Assembly (NCBI RefSeq): GCF_019704555.1
Contig: NZ_AP024745.1
Location: forward strand, 6,580,501-6,644,500
Origin: Actinoplanes sp. L3-i22
GTDB taxonomy: Bacteria > Actinomycetota > Actinomycetes > Mycobacteriales > Micromonosporaceae
Length of the DNA stretch: 64,000 nucleotides
Direction: 5' to 3'
A program made the translations under genes and the position numbers. The notes under the pieces are model-generated. The model did no database searches. It saw nothing but the letters and a program-made list of their open reading frames with translations, and had not been told where the DNA came from. Shown in pieces: positions 32,730-41,386 of this stretch. Positions within the stretch are counted from its first letter, which is position 1, and each line of letters begins with the position of its first letter.

Positions 32730-35700
32730 CTAGCCGGTGAACGTGCCTGTGCTGAGCAGATCGGGGGCCAAGGTACGCAGCCAGGTGTAGGTGCTCGATG
32801 CCAGGTCTTCGGGATACTCGGCGTCACGGGCGCGCATCAGTTCGCCGACGAGGTTGCGGAGTTCGGCGAGGTGTCCGGCGGCGTGTTCGATGCGCATGAG
32901 GTCTTGCCAGGGTCCGTCGTCGCCGCGGTCCGGGTCGGCGGTCCAGGCCTGTTGGACCGCCCAGCGGGCGTTGGTGTGGTCGCCGCTGTCGAGGTAGAGC
33001 TCGGCGAGCCGATGGGCGGTGTCGACAATGGCGGACACGATGTGTCCTGGATAGAGCTCTGACTCGGGGAGCCAGGCGTACGGGGTGCGGGCGCCGACGG
33101 CGTAGGCGCGGTCGGCGCCGTCGAGCGGGGTGCCGTGGACCAGGTCGAGGGCGGCGCGCAGGTAGGGGATGCCGGCGGGGCCGAGGGCCTCGCCGCGGGT
33201 GCGGGCGCGGCGGAACAGGTGCCAGTCGAGCAGGACGCCGGGGGTGAGCCGGTAGAGCCGGTCGGAGCCCATTTCGGGGAGCCATTGCTCGCCGGTCGGG
33301 GTTTCGCCGAGCCAGCGGCGGACGCGGGTGATCGCGACGCGCCTCGATGAGGGGGAGACTTTCTGGTTGGGCCAGAGGGCTTCGCTGATCTGGTCTCCGG
33401 TGATGCCGCGGGTGCCGCGGCCGGTCAGCAGGACGATGATTTCGGCGTAGAAGCGGCGCCGGTCGGGTTCGGTGCCCGGGGCGGTGACGGTGACGGGTCC
33501 GAGGATGCTGACCAGGGGGCGGGTCGGGTCCTGGTCGTGCCAGGCTTGCAGGTCGGCGTCGAGGTCGGGGTCGGCCGGGCTGCGGTGCTGCGGCGGGACC
33601 GGCCGGGTGTCGCGGCAGGCCGTTGTTTCGAGGGCCGGGACGGGGTGGATGGCCGGCTGGCCCGGCGCGGGCTGGGCGTCGACGGGTGTGGCGGCGGCCG
33701 GTGCGGCCGGCTGGTCCTGGTTGCCGGCCGGGACCGTGGTGGGATCGGGTGCGGCGGTGAACAGGTGGTGCGGGAGCAGGCCGCCGGCCGCATCGGCGCC
33801 GAGGGCCCACGGTTCGGGTTCGGCGGCGGGCGGGACCGGTTCGTCGGTGGCGGCCCGGGCCTGCGTCATGATCTCGGCGAGGGGGGCGAGTTCGGCGACG
33901 GGCAGCGTCGCGGCGCGGATCTCGGTGGCCAGGAACGGGGTGCCGTGCGCGGCGAGGCTGATCTGCAGCACGCCGTTGTCGAGCAAGGTCAGGGTGTGCT
34001 GGTCGTGGCCGGGGCTGCTGACGGTGGTGGTGGCCACTACGGTCGCGGCGGCGCACCGGCCGGCGGCCGTCAGGTCGGTGCCGAGGTCGTCGAGGGCGGT
34101 CCGGGCCGGGGCGTCCGGGTCGGCGACGAGCAGGATCCGCGGCGCCCAGGCTTCGCCGGTGTCGGTGAGCCGCCCGGTCAGGGTGTCGGCGGTGCCGGTG
34201 TCGTGCAGCGTGGTGGTGACGGTCGTGATCCGGCGCCGTATCCGGGCGCAGGCGGCGGGGATGTCGGTGGTGGCCTGGATCCGGTCGGGGTTGAGCGCGG
34301 CGAGCAGCACGGTTTCGGCCTCGGGAAGGCCGGCGCTGGTGATGTCGGCGTCGTCGGACCACCGGTTGCAGGCCAGTTCGGTGATCAGGTATCGCAGCAG
34401 GCCGCTGGTGTTGGCGCGGGTACCGACGACGGTGACCCGGCCGAGGCGTTCGAGGTCGAGCAGCAGGTGCTGGCCGGGCTGGGAGCCGACGGTGACCAGG
34501 GCGGGCAGCGGGGTGAAGTGCTCGGCGCTCGGGTCGAGGTCGACGTCGGCGGGCAGGATCCAGTGGGTGCCGTCGGACAGCCACGGCGCCGGCGGGTTCG
34601 GGCAGGCCCGGGTGAGGATCAGGGAGATGACCGGGGCGCCGCCGTGCTGGTCGTGGCCGGTGGTGATCCAGGCGCCGGCGATGTCCGGCAGGTTCTGGAC
34701 GGGGTAGCCGGCGAGGCTGGCGGCGAGGTGGTGCAGGGCGGCGTCGAGCCGGTCGACGTCGGCGGGCTGCGCGGCGGCCAGCAGCGCCTGTTCGGTGGCG
34801 CCTGCCGCGGGGTGTGGCAGGCGGCGGCCGGTCCGCCGGTGCTGGCGCTGCCGGGTGCGGCGCCGGTAGAGGATGCTCAGCAGCAGTGCGGCCAGGATGC
34901 CTGCCCCGGCCAGGGTGCCGGTGATCGCGGCGTCGACGGCGTCGCTGGACTCTGCGGCAGGGGCAGCCGGGGCCGCAGGCTGGTCAGGCGCGGCCGACGG
35001 CCCGGCGGCGGGGGTGGATGCGGGCCCGCTGGCTGCGGTGTGGGCCGGGCGCGCGGCGGTGGCTGCGGCGGTCGGAGCGGTGGGGGTGGTCGCGGCCTTG
35101 CTGGGTGCGCCGGTCGAGGTCGCGGCCGCGGAGGGCACCGGCATGCTGGTGGCGGCGGTTGCCGGGCCGGTGCCGGGGGTGCTGGCGGGCGCTATTGTCG
35201 CCGGCGGCGGTGCGGTGGCGCCGGCCGGGCCGGCCTCGTCCTGACCCGAGACCTGGCCTGTTGTGCCTGGCGCGCCGGGTGTGGCCGGCTGGGGTTTGGG
35301 GGCGGGGTGCAGGACGGTGCCGTGGGCGTGGTCGCGGCTGCCGTGGTCCTGCGCCCCGGCGGGGAGCCGGATGGTCCAGCCGGGTTCGATGTGGTCGGGG
35401 AAGCGGTGGTCGCGGCGTTCGAGGGCCGGGTTGGCGTGGGCGATCTCCGGGTAGCGGTCGTCGTCGGCGAGGAAGCGGTCCGCGATGGCGGCCAGCCGGT
35501 CGCCGGGCGCCACCCGGTACACCCCGGGCGCCTGCTGGCTGGCCGGCGTGGTGTGGGCGGCGTGGTGTGGGCCGGCCGGTGATGCCGGGGTGGCGGGCCC
35601 GGCGGTGTGGTGCACGACCGCGGTGCTGGTGGTGAGTGGGGTGGCGTAGGCGGGTCCGGGGGTGGCGGCGGCGAGCGCGGGTGATGACGTGAGCAGCCCG

Positions 35701-36047
35701 ATCGCGGTCAGCAGCCCGGCGGCGACTTTCTGCGGGGTGGTGAACGCGCGCAGCCGGGGGGTGCGTACACCGCGGAGCCGGGCGATCGCTTCGATGATCA
35801 CGGGGATGGTGAACCAGGCCCAGGCGATCCAGCCGAGCACGGTGATCGTGGCGAGGAAGGTCGTGCCGTCGTCGGGGCGGGTCAGCAGGTCGCTCAGGGC
35901 GGTGAGGGTGGGCAGGTGGCCGGGCAGCGGGTTCCCGCCGAGCCAGATCAGGGCGGCCGGGGCGCCGGCGGCGATCGCGAGCAGGCAGATCAGCGCGGCG
36001 AGCCCGGTGAGGATCTGCCCGGTGCGGCGCACAGCACGTGAGGCCAT
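32730..36047 (-). CDS. LysM and BTAD domain membrane protein of the Tad locus
   Basis: 1105 residues. Two N-terminal helices (about 12-35 and 62-85) and a third near 108-125; then a LysM domain (VYRVAPGDRLAAIADRFLAD, ending WTIRL, about 175-230), a long Ala/Pro/Thr-rich linker and another membrane helix (AAITGTLAGAGILAALLLSIL, about 385). The large cytoplasmic part ends with an OmpR-like winged helix (EALWPNQKVSPSSRRVAIT) and a BTAD helical domain (about 850-1105) of the SARP type. The layout joins peptidoglycan binding outside to a DNA-binding or signalling domain inside. It is the last gene of the Tad operon and a usual neighbour in actinobacteria. Confidence 0.85.
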   Translation of the reverse strand: MASRAVRRTGQILTGLAALICLLAIAAGAPAALIWLGGNPLPGHLPTLTALSDLLTRPDDGTTFLATITVLGWIAWAWFTIPVIIEAIARLRGVRTPRLRAFTTPQKVAAGLLTAIGLLTSSPALAAATPGPAYATPLTTSTAVVHHTAGPATPASPAGPHHAAHTTPASQQAPGVYRVAPGDRLAAIADRFLADDDRYPEIAHANPALERRDHRFPDHIEPGWTIRLPAGAQDHGSRDHAHGTVLHPAPKPQPATPGAPGTTGQVSGQDEAGPAGATAPPPATIAPASTPGTGPATAATSMPVPSAAATSTGAPSKAATTPTAPTAAATAARPAHTAASGPASTPAAGPSAAPDQPAAPAAPAAESSDAVDAAITGTLAGAGILAALLLSILYRRRTRQRQHRRTGRRLPHPAAGATEQALLAAAQPADVDRLDAALHHLAASLAGYPVQNLPDIAGAWITTGHDQHGGAPVISLILTRACPNPPAPWLSDGTHWILPADVDLDPSAEHFTPLPALVTVGSQPGQHLLLDLERLGRVTVVGTRANTSGLLRYLITELACNRWSDDADITSAGLPEAETVLLAALNPDRIQATTDIPAACARIRRRITTVTTTLHDTGTADTLTGRLTDTGEAWAPRILLVADPDAPARTALDDLGTDLTAAGRCAAATVVATTTVSSPGHDQHTLTLLDNGVLQISLAAHGTPFLATEIRAATLPVAELAPLAEIMTQARAATDEPVPPAAEPEPWALGADAAGGLLPHHLFTAAPDPTTVPAGNQDQPAAPAAATPVDAQPAPGQPAIHPVPALETTACRDTRPVPPQHRSPADPDLDADLQAWHDQDPTRPLVSILGPVTVTAPGTEPDRRRFYAEIIVLLTGRGTRGITGDQISEALWPNQKVSPSSRRVAITRVRRWLGETPTGEQWLPEMGSDRLYRLTPGVLLDWHLFRRARTRGEALGPAGIPYLRAALDLVHGTPLDGADRAYAVGARTPYAWLPESELYPGHIVSAIVDTAHRLAELYLDSGDHTNARWAVQQAWTADPDRGDDGPWQDLMRIEHAAGHLAELRNLVGELMRARDAEYPEDLASSTYTWLRTLAPDLLSTGTFTG

Positions 36048-36069
36048 GGTGTTCCCCCTTTTGTTCTGG

Positions 36070-36522
36070 TCAGCCGGTGAGCAGCTGCGCGGCGCCGTGG
36101 CCCTCGACGGTGAGCCGGCCGTAGCCGAGGATGCCGAGGAAGATCGTGTTGTAGTGGTCGGTGGCGGTCACGGTGACCTGTTGCCGGTCGGCGCTGATCG
36201 TGATGGTGCCGGTGACGCCGGCGACGGCCAGGTACTGCTGCCCGGCGGCGGCCGCGGCGTCCGGGTCGAGCCGTTTGTTGCCGGTGGCGGCGGCCTCGTT
36301 CAGGTCGATGGCCTGCCCGGCGGCGCGGGCCGCTTCGGCGGCGATGTTGTCGGCGTGCTGCAGGGTGCGCATCCGACCGCCGCCGTCGACGGCGAGGCCG
36401 ATCGCGGCGAGGACCCCGAACGCGGCGACCGCGACGAACAGCGAGATGCTGCCCTCATCGGGCCGGGCCCGGCGAGAACAGGCCTGCATGCCGGGGTCAG
36501 TTATGGCACGCCGCGCGGTCAT
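36070..36522 (-). CDS. TadG-like pilus-assembly protein
   Basis: 150 residues. After a short basic leader, EGSISLFVAVAAFGVLAAIGLAVDGGGRM is the N-terminal membrane anchor of TadG/TadE-like proteins, then a soluble beta-rich part. Unlike the pseudopilins it has no Glu at +5 after the glycine, so it probably is not processed by the prepilin peptidase. Start overlaps the stop of the gene before (ATGA) and it lies 22 bp upstream of the LysM-BTAD gene. Confidence 0.8.
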   Translation of the reverse strand: MTARRAITDPGMQACSRRARPDEGSISLFVAVAAFGVLAAIGLAVDGGGRMRTLQHADNIAAEAARAAGQAIDLNEAAATGNKRLDPDAAAAAGQQYLAVAGVTGTITISADRQQVTVTATDHYNTIFLGILGYGRLTVEGHGAAQLLTG

Positions 36523-36887
36523 CGCCGGTGCTCATCGCGTTCAGGTCGGGGTCGGCGCGCACGGCGCAGTCGCCACCACGCCAGCGGCAGCAGCGCCAGC
36601 GCGTAGCCGGCCACGATGACGATGCTGCTCCACGGCTGGTCCAGCGGCCCCGCCACCAGACTGGTCACTAGTTGCACGGTGATCATCAACCCGATGAACA
36701 GGACCCACAGCAGGGCGTCGTCGGGGATAGCCGATGCCGGCCCGCCGGTGCCCGCCGGTGTGGCCGGAGAGTCGTCGACCACCGGCGTGGCAGGAGCGTC
36801 GTTGCCGGTTCGGCTGGTCTTCGGGTCGTCCCACCAGTCGTCCTTGGACCGGCGTGGCTTTTCAGGCTTTCGCTTCGGAACGCTCAT
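36519..36887 (-). CDS. Small membrane protein of the Tad operon
   Basis: 122 residues: basic, Pro/Thr-rich cytoplasmic start (SVPKRKPEKPRRSKDDWW), then two helices (ALLWVLFIGLMITVQLV and IVIVAGYALALLPLAWW) and a basic tail. No known family. It sits between TadE-like and TadG-like genes, overlapping the latter by 4 bp, so it belongs to the operon. Role unknown. Confidence 0.7.
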   Translation of the reverse strand: MSVPKRKPEKPRRSKDDWWDDPKTSRTGNDAPATPVVDDSPATPAGTGGPASAIPDDALLWVLFIGLMITVQLVTSLVAGPLDQPWSSIVIVAGYALALLPLAWWRLRRARRPRPERDEHRR

Positions 36888-37002
36888 CCGAGAAATCCGT
36901 TCATCGGCGAGATGTGTGACCTGTGCCGGCTATCGACGGTTGTAAAGTGCCCTGGCCGCACGAGCCGGGACGAACGTCGATCGATGACGCCCTGCGGGCG
37001 GG

Positions 37003-37503
37003 TCATACGGCACCGCCGCGGTGGTTGACGGCGGGCGGCGCTACGGGGCTGCCGAGCCCAACGGTTCTGCCCCGGTAGACGTCGATCACGCTGGTGAAAC
37101 TGCTGGTGATGCGGCGGGAGCCGGGCAGGCCGGGCCCGGTCACGTCCGCGAACGAGACGGTGCAGCCGATGGTGACCCGGACGGTGCCGACCTGTCCGGC
37201 GGGGGCAGCGAAGCCGCTGGTGTCGACGACCACGTCCGGGGTGCAGGACAGTCCTTGCTGGCGCAGCCCGGCGCGGGCGGTGGTGATGGCGGCCGCGGCG
37301 GCGTCGCCGGCGTTGCGGGTGAGGCTGGCGGCGCGGGCCGCGTCGTGCGCTGCCCCTTCGATCGTGGCGCCGGCGACCTCGATGCGCATCCCGATGATCG
37401 CGAGGGCGAGCAGGGTGAGCAGCGGCGGGGCCAGGATGACCAGTTCCAGGGCGGCGGACCCGTCGTCGCGCACCGCAGGCCGGCGCAAGGGTCGCCAGGT
37501 CAT
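37003..37503 (-). CDS. TadE-like pseudopilin 2
   Basis: 166 residues from ATG 37503, overlapping the TadE-like gene before (ATGA). Leader MTWRPLRRPAVRDDG, cleavage after G, mature start SAALELVILAPPLLTLLAL with Glu at +5: the type IV prepilin signature. The body has two cysteines (SCTPD, IGCTV) that may pair. Minor pilin expected to be processed by the peptidase at 44669. The longer in-frame frame to 37881 is antisense noise. Confidence 0.85.
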   Translation of the reverse strand: MTWRPLRRPAVRDDGSAALELVILAPPLLTLLALAIIGMRIEVAGATIEGAAHDAARAASLTRNAGDAAAAAITTARAGLRQQGLSCTPDVVVDTSGFAAPAGQVGTVRVTIGCTVSFADVTGPGLPGSRRITSSFTSVIDVYRGRTVGLGSPVAPPAVNHRGGAV

Positions 37504-37922
37504 TCGATCCACCTCTCCACCGGGCCGGTGGCGCTCTGCCGGATCTGCCAGTGCAGGCCGGGTACCAGCGACAGGCTGGAGCCGGTGACGGTTACGGTGG
37601 CTTGGGTCGCGGTCCGGGTGACGGACACGTGCGTGTCGGTGAGTAGGTCGCCGCCGGCCCGGGTCACGAAGTCCTGGGCGCGGGCGGATCCGGCGGCCGC
37701 GCTGCCGTTGTAGCCGCGGGCTGCGGTCAGGCCTTCCTGCGCGGCGTTGAGGGCGACGGACCGGGCGACGGAGTACATCGCCACCTGGATGCTCAAGAAC
37801 AGCAGGAGCAGCACCGCGGGGATCACGACGACGATCTCCATGGTGGCCGCGCCGTCGTCGCGGGCTGCTGCCGGCCGCCACCGGCGCAGCCGCTCCCAGC
37901 GAGAGCGGGGGGTGCCGGTCAG
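37500..37922 (-). CDS. TadE-like pseudopilin 1, probable CTG start
   Basis: About 140 residues if started at CTG 37922, which overlaps the Flp stop as CTGA. In this frame there is no ATG, GTG or TTG before the internal ATG 37841, and starting there would delete the leader and the cleavage glycine (RDDG followed by AATMEIVVVIPAVLL, Glu at +5), which the prepilin peptidase needs. All neighbours use ATGA/GTGA overlaps, so CTGA fits the operon. The mature part has one helix and a beta-rich domain (LHWQIRQSATGPV). Confidence 0.75.
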   Translation of the reverse strand: MTGTPRSRWERLRRWRPAAARDDGAATMEIVVVIPAVLLLLFLSIQVAMYSVARSVALNAAQEGLTAARGYNGSAAAGSARAQDFVTRAGGDLLTDTHVSVTRTATQATVTVTGSSLSLVPGLHWQIRQSATGPVERWIE

Positions 37923-38104
37923 ACGATCGACGCGGAGCGACTCTTGATCGCCGCCGTGATCACCGCGGCCAGCGCCACGGCGGCCAGCAGCAGGGCCACG
38001 GTGATGACGACCTGCTCGACCGACAGTGCGCCGTCGTCGCGGCGGGCCTCCCGCGCGCGGGCCTTCATCCAGGTGGTCGCCACGGTCACGTACACCAACA
38101 ACAT
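37919..38104 (-). CDS. Flp-type pilin (major pilin candidate)
   Basis: 61 residues. Leader ends RRDDG; the mature protein begins ALSVEQVVITVALLLAAVAL with Glu at +5, then a basic tail (KSRSASIV). Short length and the single hydrophobic helix match Flp pilins. It sits between tadC and the TadE-like genes. It would be secreted and assembled by the TadA/B/C machine after cleavage by the prepilin peptidase. Confidence 0.8.
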   Translation of the reverse strand: MLLVYVTVATTWMKARAREARRDDGALSVEQVVITVALLLAAVALAAVITAAIKSRSASIV

Positions 38105-38134
38105 GGGTGCTCCTCGGGTGAGACGGCAGGCGGG

Positions 38135-39010
38135 TCATGGGGCGATCAGCCGGGACAGGAACGGATAGCCGACCAGGGCGAACAGGACCATCACCATCAG
38201 GCTGGTCGGCACGTACAGCAGGGTGGTACTGGTGTTGGCCCGCTCGTGCTCGCGGGTGCGTAGCGCGACCTGCAGCGACTGGGCGCGGCTGACCAGGGTT
38301 TGGTAGACCTGGGCGCCTTCGGTGCCGGACAGTCGCATGATGTCGCCGACGTCGCCGAGCGCCGGGACGCCGATCTCGTCGGCGACCTGGCTGAGCCCGT
38401 CCCACGGGGGGATCCCGGCGATGCGGGCCCCGTCGAGGGCGGCCCGGATCCGGTCGAAGACCCAGCCGTCGCCGACCTGCGCGGCCCGCTCGAGCGCTTC
38501 GACCGGGCCGTGCGCGGCCGAGCGTTCCAGTGCGACCAGCCGCAGGTAGGTCGCCACCGCGCGGGAGAACTGTTCGCGGGCCTCGTCGGCCTGCTGGCGG
38601 ATCAGGACGTCGACGAGGAGGAAGAACAGCACGGCCATCGTCAGGCTGCCGGCGACCGGCAGGACGAACGGCAGGTGCACCCCCATCGTCGCCAACAGGA
38701 ATGTCAGGGCCGGCACGAACAGCAGACCCACGACCGGCAGCCCGATCTTCTCGAGCATGTACCGTTCGGAGGTCTTCCCCAGCAGGCGCAGCTGCTGGGC
38801 GGGCACGTGCAGCCGGTGCTCGAGGCGGGCGGCCAGCCACCGGCCGATCGGGCTCTGCGACCCGGTGTCCGCCGTGGTGGTGACGGTGTCCAGGCGTTGC
38901 AGGGCCAGGTCCAGGCGCGGCGCCGCCGGCAGGATGCCGCGCAGGATCAGGTAGACGCCGGCGCCGGCCAGGACGCCGAAGAACAGTGCGACGCGCAGAG
39001 CATCGCTCAT
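38135..39010 (-). CDS. tadC: TadC-like pilus assembly membrane protein (GspF/T2SSF)
   Basis: 291 residues. N-terminal helix (LFFGVLAGAGVYLILRG), two central helices (about 90-135), a T2SSF domain with EQFSRAVATYLRLVALERSA and GIPPWDGLSQVADEIGV, and a C-terminal helix (LYVPTSLMVMVLFALVGYPF). Platform protein that pairs with TadB around the ATPase. Start overlaps the tadB stop by 4 bp; the Flp gene follows after 30 bp. Confidence 0.9.
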   Translation of the reverse strand: MSDALRVALFFGVLAGAGVYLILRGILPAAPRLDLALQRLDTVTTTADTGSQSPIGRWLAARLEHRLHVPAQQLRLLGKTSERYMLEKIGLPVVGLLFVPALTFLLATMGVHLPFVLPVAGSLTMAVLFFLLVDVLIRQQADEAREQFSRAVATYLRLVALERSAAHGPVEALERAAQVGDGWVFDRIRAALDGARIAGIPPWDGLSQVADEIGVPALGDVGDIMRLSGTEGAQVYQTLVSRAQSLQVALRTREHERANTSTTLLYVPTSLMVMVLFALVGYPFLSRLIAP

Positions 39011-39888
39011 GACGGGTCACCGCCGTCCAGGATCCGCGGCGGTTTCTTGCTGCCGGAGAGCTTGCGGACCCACAGCAGCAGGCCCAGGAACGCCAGCGTG
39101 CTGCCGACCATCACCGTCTGCCCGATCAGACTGCTGTACGGGCGGGCGTACGGCGGGTTGATGACCAGCAGGCTGAACGCGGCGATGCCCAGCCCGGTCA
39201 TCACCTTGCTGGTCAGCCGCGGGTCGGCCCGGTTGGCCCACACTTCGCGCCGGTCGGTGATGTCGTCGGCGACGTTGGCGCTGGCCATGTCGAGGATGTC
39301 GGCCAGGCTCTGGCCCCGGTCGGTGGCGTGCAGCCGCAGGGCGACGATCACCTCGTCGGCAGTGGCGTCGGCCAGCCGGCCGGCGAGCCGGTCCAGGGCG
39401 GTGGGGATGGGGACGCCGCCGCGCAGGTGCGCTTCGAGCAGCCGCAGGTCGTCGCCGATCGCGGCGGGGGCGTCGCGGGTGCTGACCAGGATCGCCTCGT
39501 TGAGGCCCAGCCCGGTGCGGACCACCGCGGTCAGCTGCCGGGTCCACGTTTCGAGGGCTTCGAGCTGGGCGATCGCGCGTTGCTCGGCGGCGCCGGCGCC
39601 GAACAGCCACGGCACGCCGACCACGGCCGCGCCGGCGATGATTCCGGCCACCGGGATCGCGGTGATCAGCCACACCGCCACGGTCACGGCGACTGCGGCG
39701 GCCAGGGACAGCTGCCGGGTCCGGCGCCGCCGGTCGGACAGTCCGGCTCCGGTCCAGGAGCGCAGCAGTCGCTGCCGCCACCGGGCCGGGCGGGCCACCG
39801 CCGGCGACGCACCGACCGCTCCGGTGATCGCGAGGATGATCCCGAGGACGGCGGCGGCGACGAGTAGGGCGAACATCAGCGGCGTCAT
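39007..39888 (-). CDS. tadB: TadB-like pilus assembly membrane protein (GspF/T2SSF)
   Basis: 293 residues. N-terminal helix, two helices in the middle (AAVAVTVAVWLITAIPVAG and AGAAVVGVPWLFGAG), T2SSF domain with QLEALETWTRQLTAVVRTGL and HLRGGVPIPTALDRLAGRL, and two C-terminal helices. It starts 1 bp before the end region of tadA (stop 39890) and overlaps tadC by 4 bp, so the three are translated in series. Confidence 0.9.
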   Translation of the reverse strand: MTPLMFALLVAAAVLGIILAITGAVGASPAVARPARWRQRLLRSWTGAGLSDRRRRTRQLSLAAAVAVTVAVWLITAIPVAGIIAGAAVVGVPWLFGAGAAEQRAIAQLEALETWTRQLTAVVRTGLGLNEAILVSTRDAPAAIGDDLRLLEAHLRGGVPIPTALDRLAGRLADATADEVIVALRLHATDRGQSLADILDMASANVADDITDRREVWANRADPRLTSKVMTGLGIAAFSLLVINPPYARPYSSLIGQTVMVGSTLAFLGLLLWVRKLSGSKKPPRILDGGDPS

Positions 39889-39889
39889 G

Positions 39890-41386
39890 TCACCGCTCCC
39901 GGGGCCGGGGCTGCGGGCGCGAGTCCGGATCGAGCAGCAGCCGCGTGTTGAACCCGGCGTACTCGAGGGCCTCCAGGATGTCGGGGCGGGGCCGGACCCC
40001 GGTGGGCATGCCCAGCCCGCCCGGCTCGCGCGGGGCGAACAGGTTGCTGCGGGCGATGCCCTGGCCGTTCTCGTTCAGGCCGTTGATCTCCACGATGTGG
40101 GACACGTAGTGCCGGTCCGGCAGGCCCTGGCGTTTCTCCAGCCGCTGGAAGACCATCAAATCGATCGCGTCGGCGATCTGCATGTAGGCGCCCACTGGGG
40201 TCGGGCTGCCGCCGTGCCGGATGAGCAGGTGCGCCATCCGGTTGAGGGCGGCGTCCGGGCTGCGGGCGTGGATCGTGGACAGGGTGCCTTGGGTGGTGGT
40301 TCCGGCGTCGAGCATCGCCACGATCTCGGCCTCGCGGACCTCACCGACCACGACCCGCTGCATGTTCATTCTCAGCATCGCCGGGAACAGGTCGACGAGT
40401 TTCAGCTCGCCCTCGGGCCGGCCGTGGACGTCTTTGGCGCCGTGCCCCTGGCGTTCCTCGAACTCGACCGCCCACGGATGCCGTACGGGGTCCAGGCCGA
40501 GCTCGCGTTCGGTCTCCATCACCGCGAACCACTCCTCGCGGGGGATCTCCGACGCGATCGCCCGCAACGTGGTCGTCTTGCCCGAGCCGGCCAGCCCGAG
40601 GATCACCATGTTCAGATGCCCGGCGACCGCGGCCCGCAGGAACGCCGCGGCGCTCGGACTCAACGTCTGCAGTTCGACCAGGTCGTCGAGGGTGACCTTC
40701 CTGATCCGGTGCCTGCGGATCACCACCACCGGCCGCGGGGTAACCGCGATCGTCGCGACCAGCCGGTCACCGCCTTTACCGAGCCGCAGATGCAGGACCG
40801 GGTGCCCGGTCGACAGCGACCTCTCGGTGATGCCGTCGCGGGCGGCGCGGTGCTGCAGCAGCTCGATCAGCTCGTTGTCGCTGCCCGCCGCCGTGTACGA
40901 GGTCTCGTCGATCCGGCCGTCGGCGAACTCGACCCGTACCTGGTTGTGCCCGAGGACGTGAATGTTCTTGACCTGCGGGTCATCCAGCAGGGGCTGTAGT
41001 CGGCCCATCCCGAGCAGGTGGGCGGCGACCGCGTCGGCCAGTGCGGACGCGTAGCCGGCCGGCACCCGGTCACCGCCCTTGAGCCGGTTGTCGAGGTGTT
41101 CGCGAACGACCATGTGGGTTTCGTCGGTGGTCAGCTGGCGCTGCTCGGCGGTGGTGACGCTCCGGCCGCGGATCTGGTCACTGACCCGGTCGCTGACCAA
41201 CGTCTGCAGTGCCCGCACGACGTCGTAGTCGACCTCGACCGGTGCGCCGCCCGGTGTGGGGCGGGTCGGGATCGGCGGCGGAGGCGGCAATAGCCGCGCC
41301 GGCGCCCCGATCACCGGCGTGCCGTTGTGCCCGGCCGGCCCGGGGGGCGGCCGGTACAGGTGCGGAGGGCGTCGTTGCTCAGGCAA
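39890..41386 (-). CDS. tadA: TadA/CpaF secretion ATPase
   Basis: 498 residues. Pro-rich start, N-terminal helical domain with HLLGMGRLQPLLDDPQVKNI, then RecA-like ATPase with Walker A GLAGSGKTT (264-272), the Asp-box (EREL), Walker B region and the His-box GTTTQGTLSTIHARSPDAALN. All active-site motifs are present. It drives Flp pilus assembly. Its start overlaps the tadZ stop by 8 bp. Confidence 0.95.
   Translation of the reverse strand: MPEQRRPPHLYRPPPGPAGHNGTPVIGAPARLLPPPPPIPTRPTPGGAPVEVDYDVVRALQTLVSDRVSDQIRGRSVTTAEQRQLTTDETHMVVREHLDNRLKGGDRVPAGYASALADAVAAHLLGMGRLQPLLDDPQVKNIHVLGHNQVRVEFADGRIDETSYTAAGSDNELIELLQHRAARDGITERSLSTGHPVLHLRLGKGGDRLVATIAVTPRPVVVIRRHRIRKVTLDDLVELQTLSPSAAAFLRAAVAGHLNMVILGLAGSGKTTTLRAIASEIPREEWFAVMETERELGLDPVRHPWAVEFEERQGHGAKDVHGRPEGELKLVDLFPAMLRMNMQRVVVGEVREAEIVAMLDAGTTTQGTLSTIHARSPDAALNRMAHLLIRHGGSPTPVGAYMQIADAIDLMVFQRLEKRQGLPDRHYVSHIVEINGLNENGQGIARSNLFAPREPGGLGMPTGVRPRPDILEALEYAGFNTRLLLDPDSRPQPRPRER

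Noticed and set aside
33537..35582. Plus-strand open frame of 681 codons
   Set aside because: Gly/Val/Arg-rich antisense shadow of the LysM-BTAD gene.
38300..40999. Plus-strand open frame of 899 codons in the Tad locus
   Set aside because: Antisense to tadC, tadB and tadA, all of which have clear family motifs.
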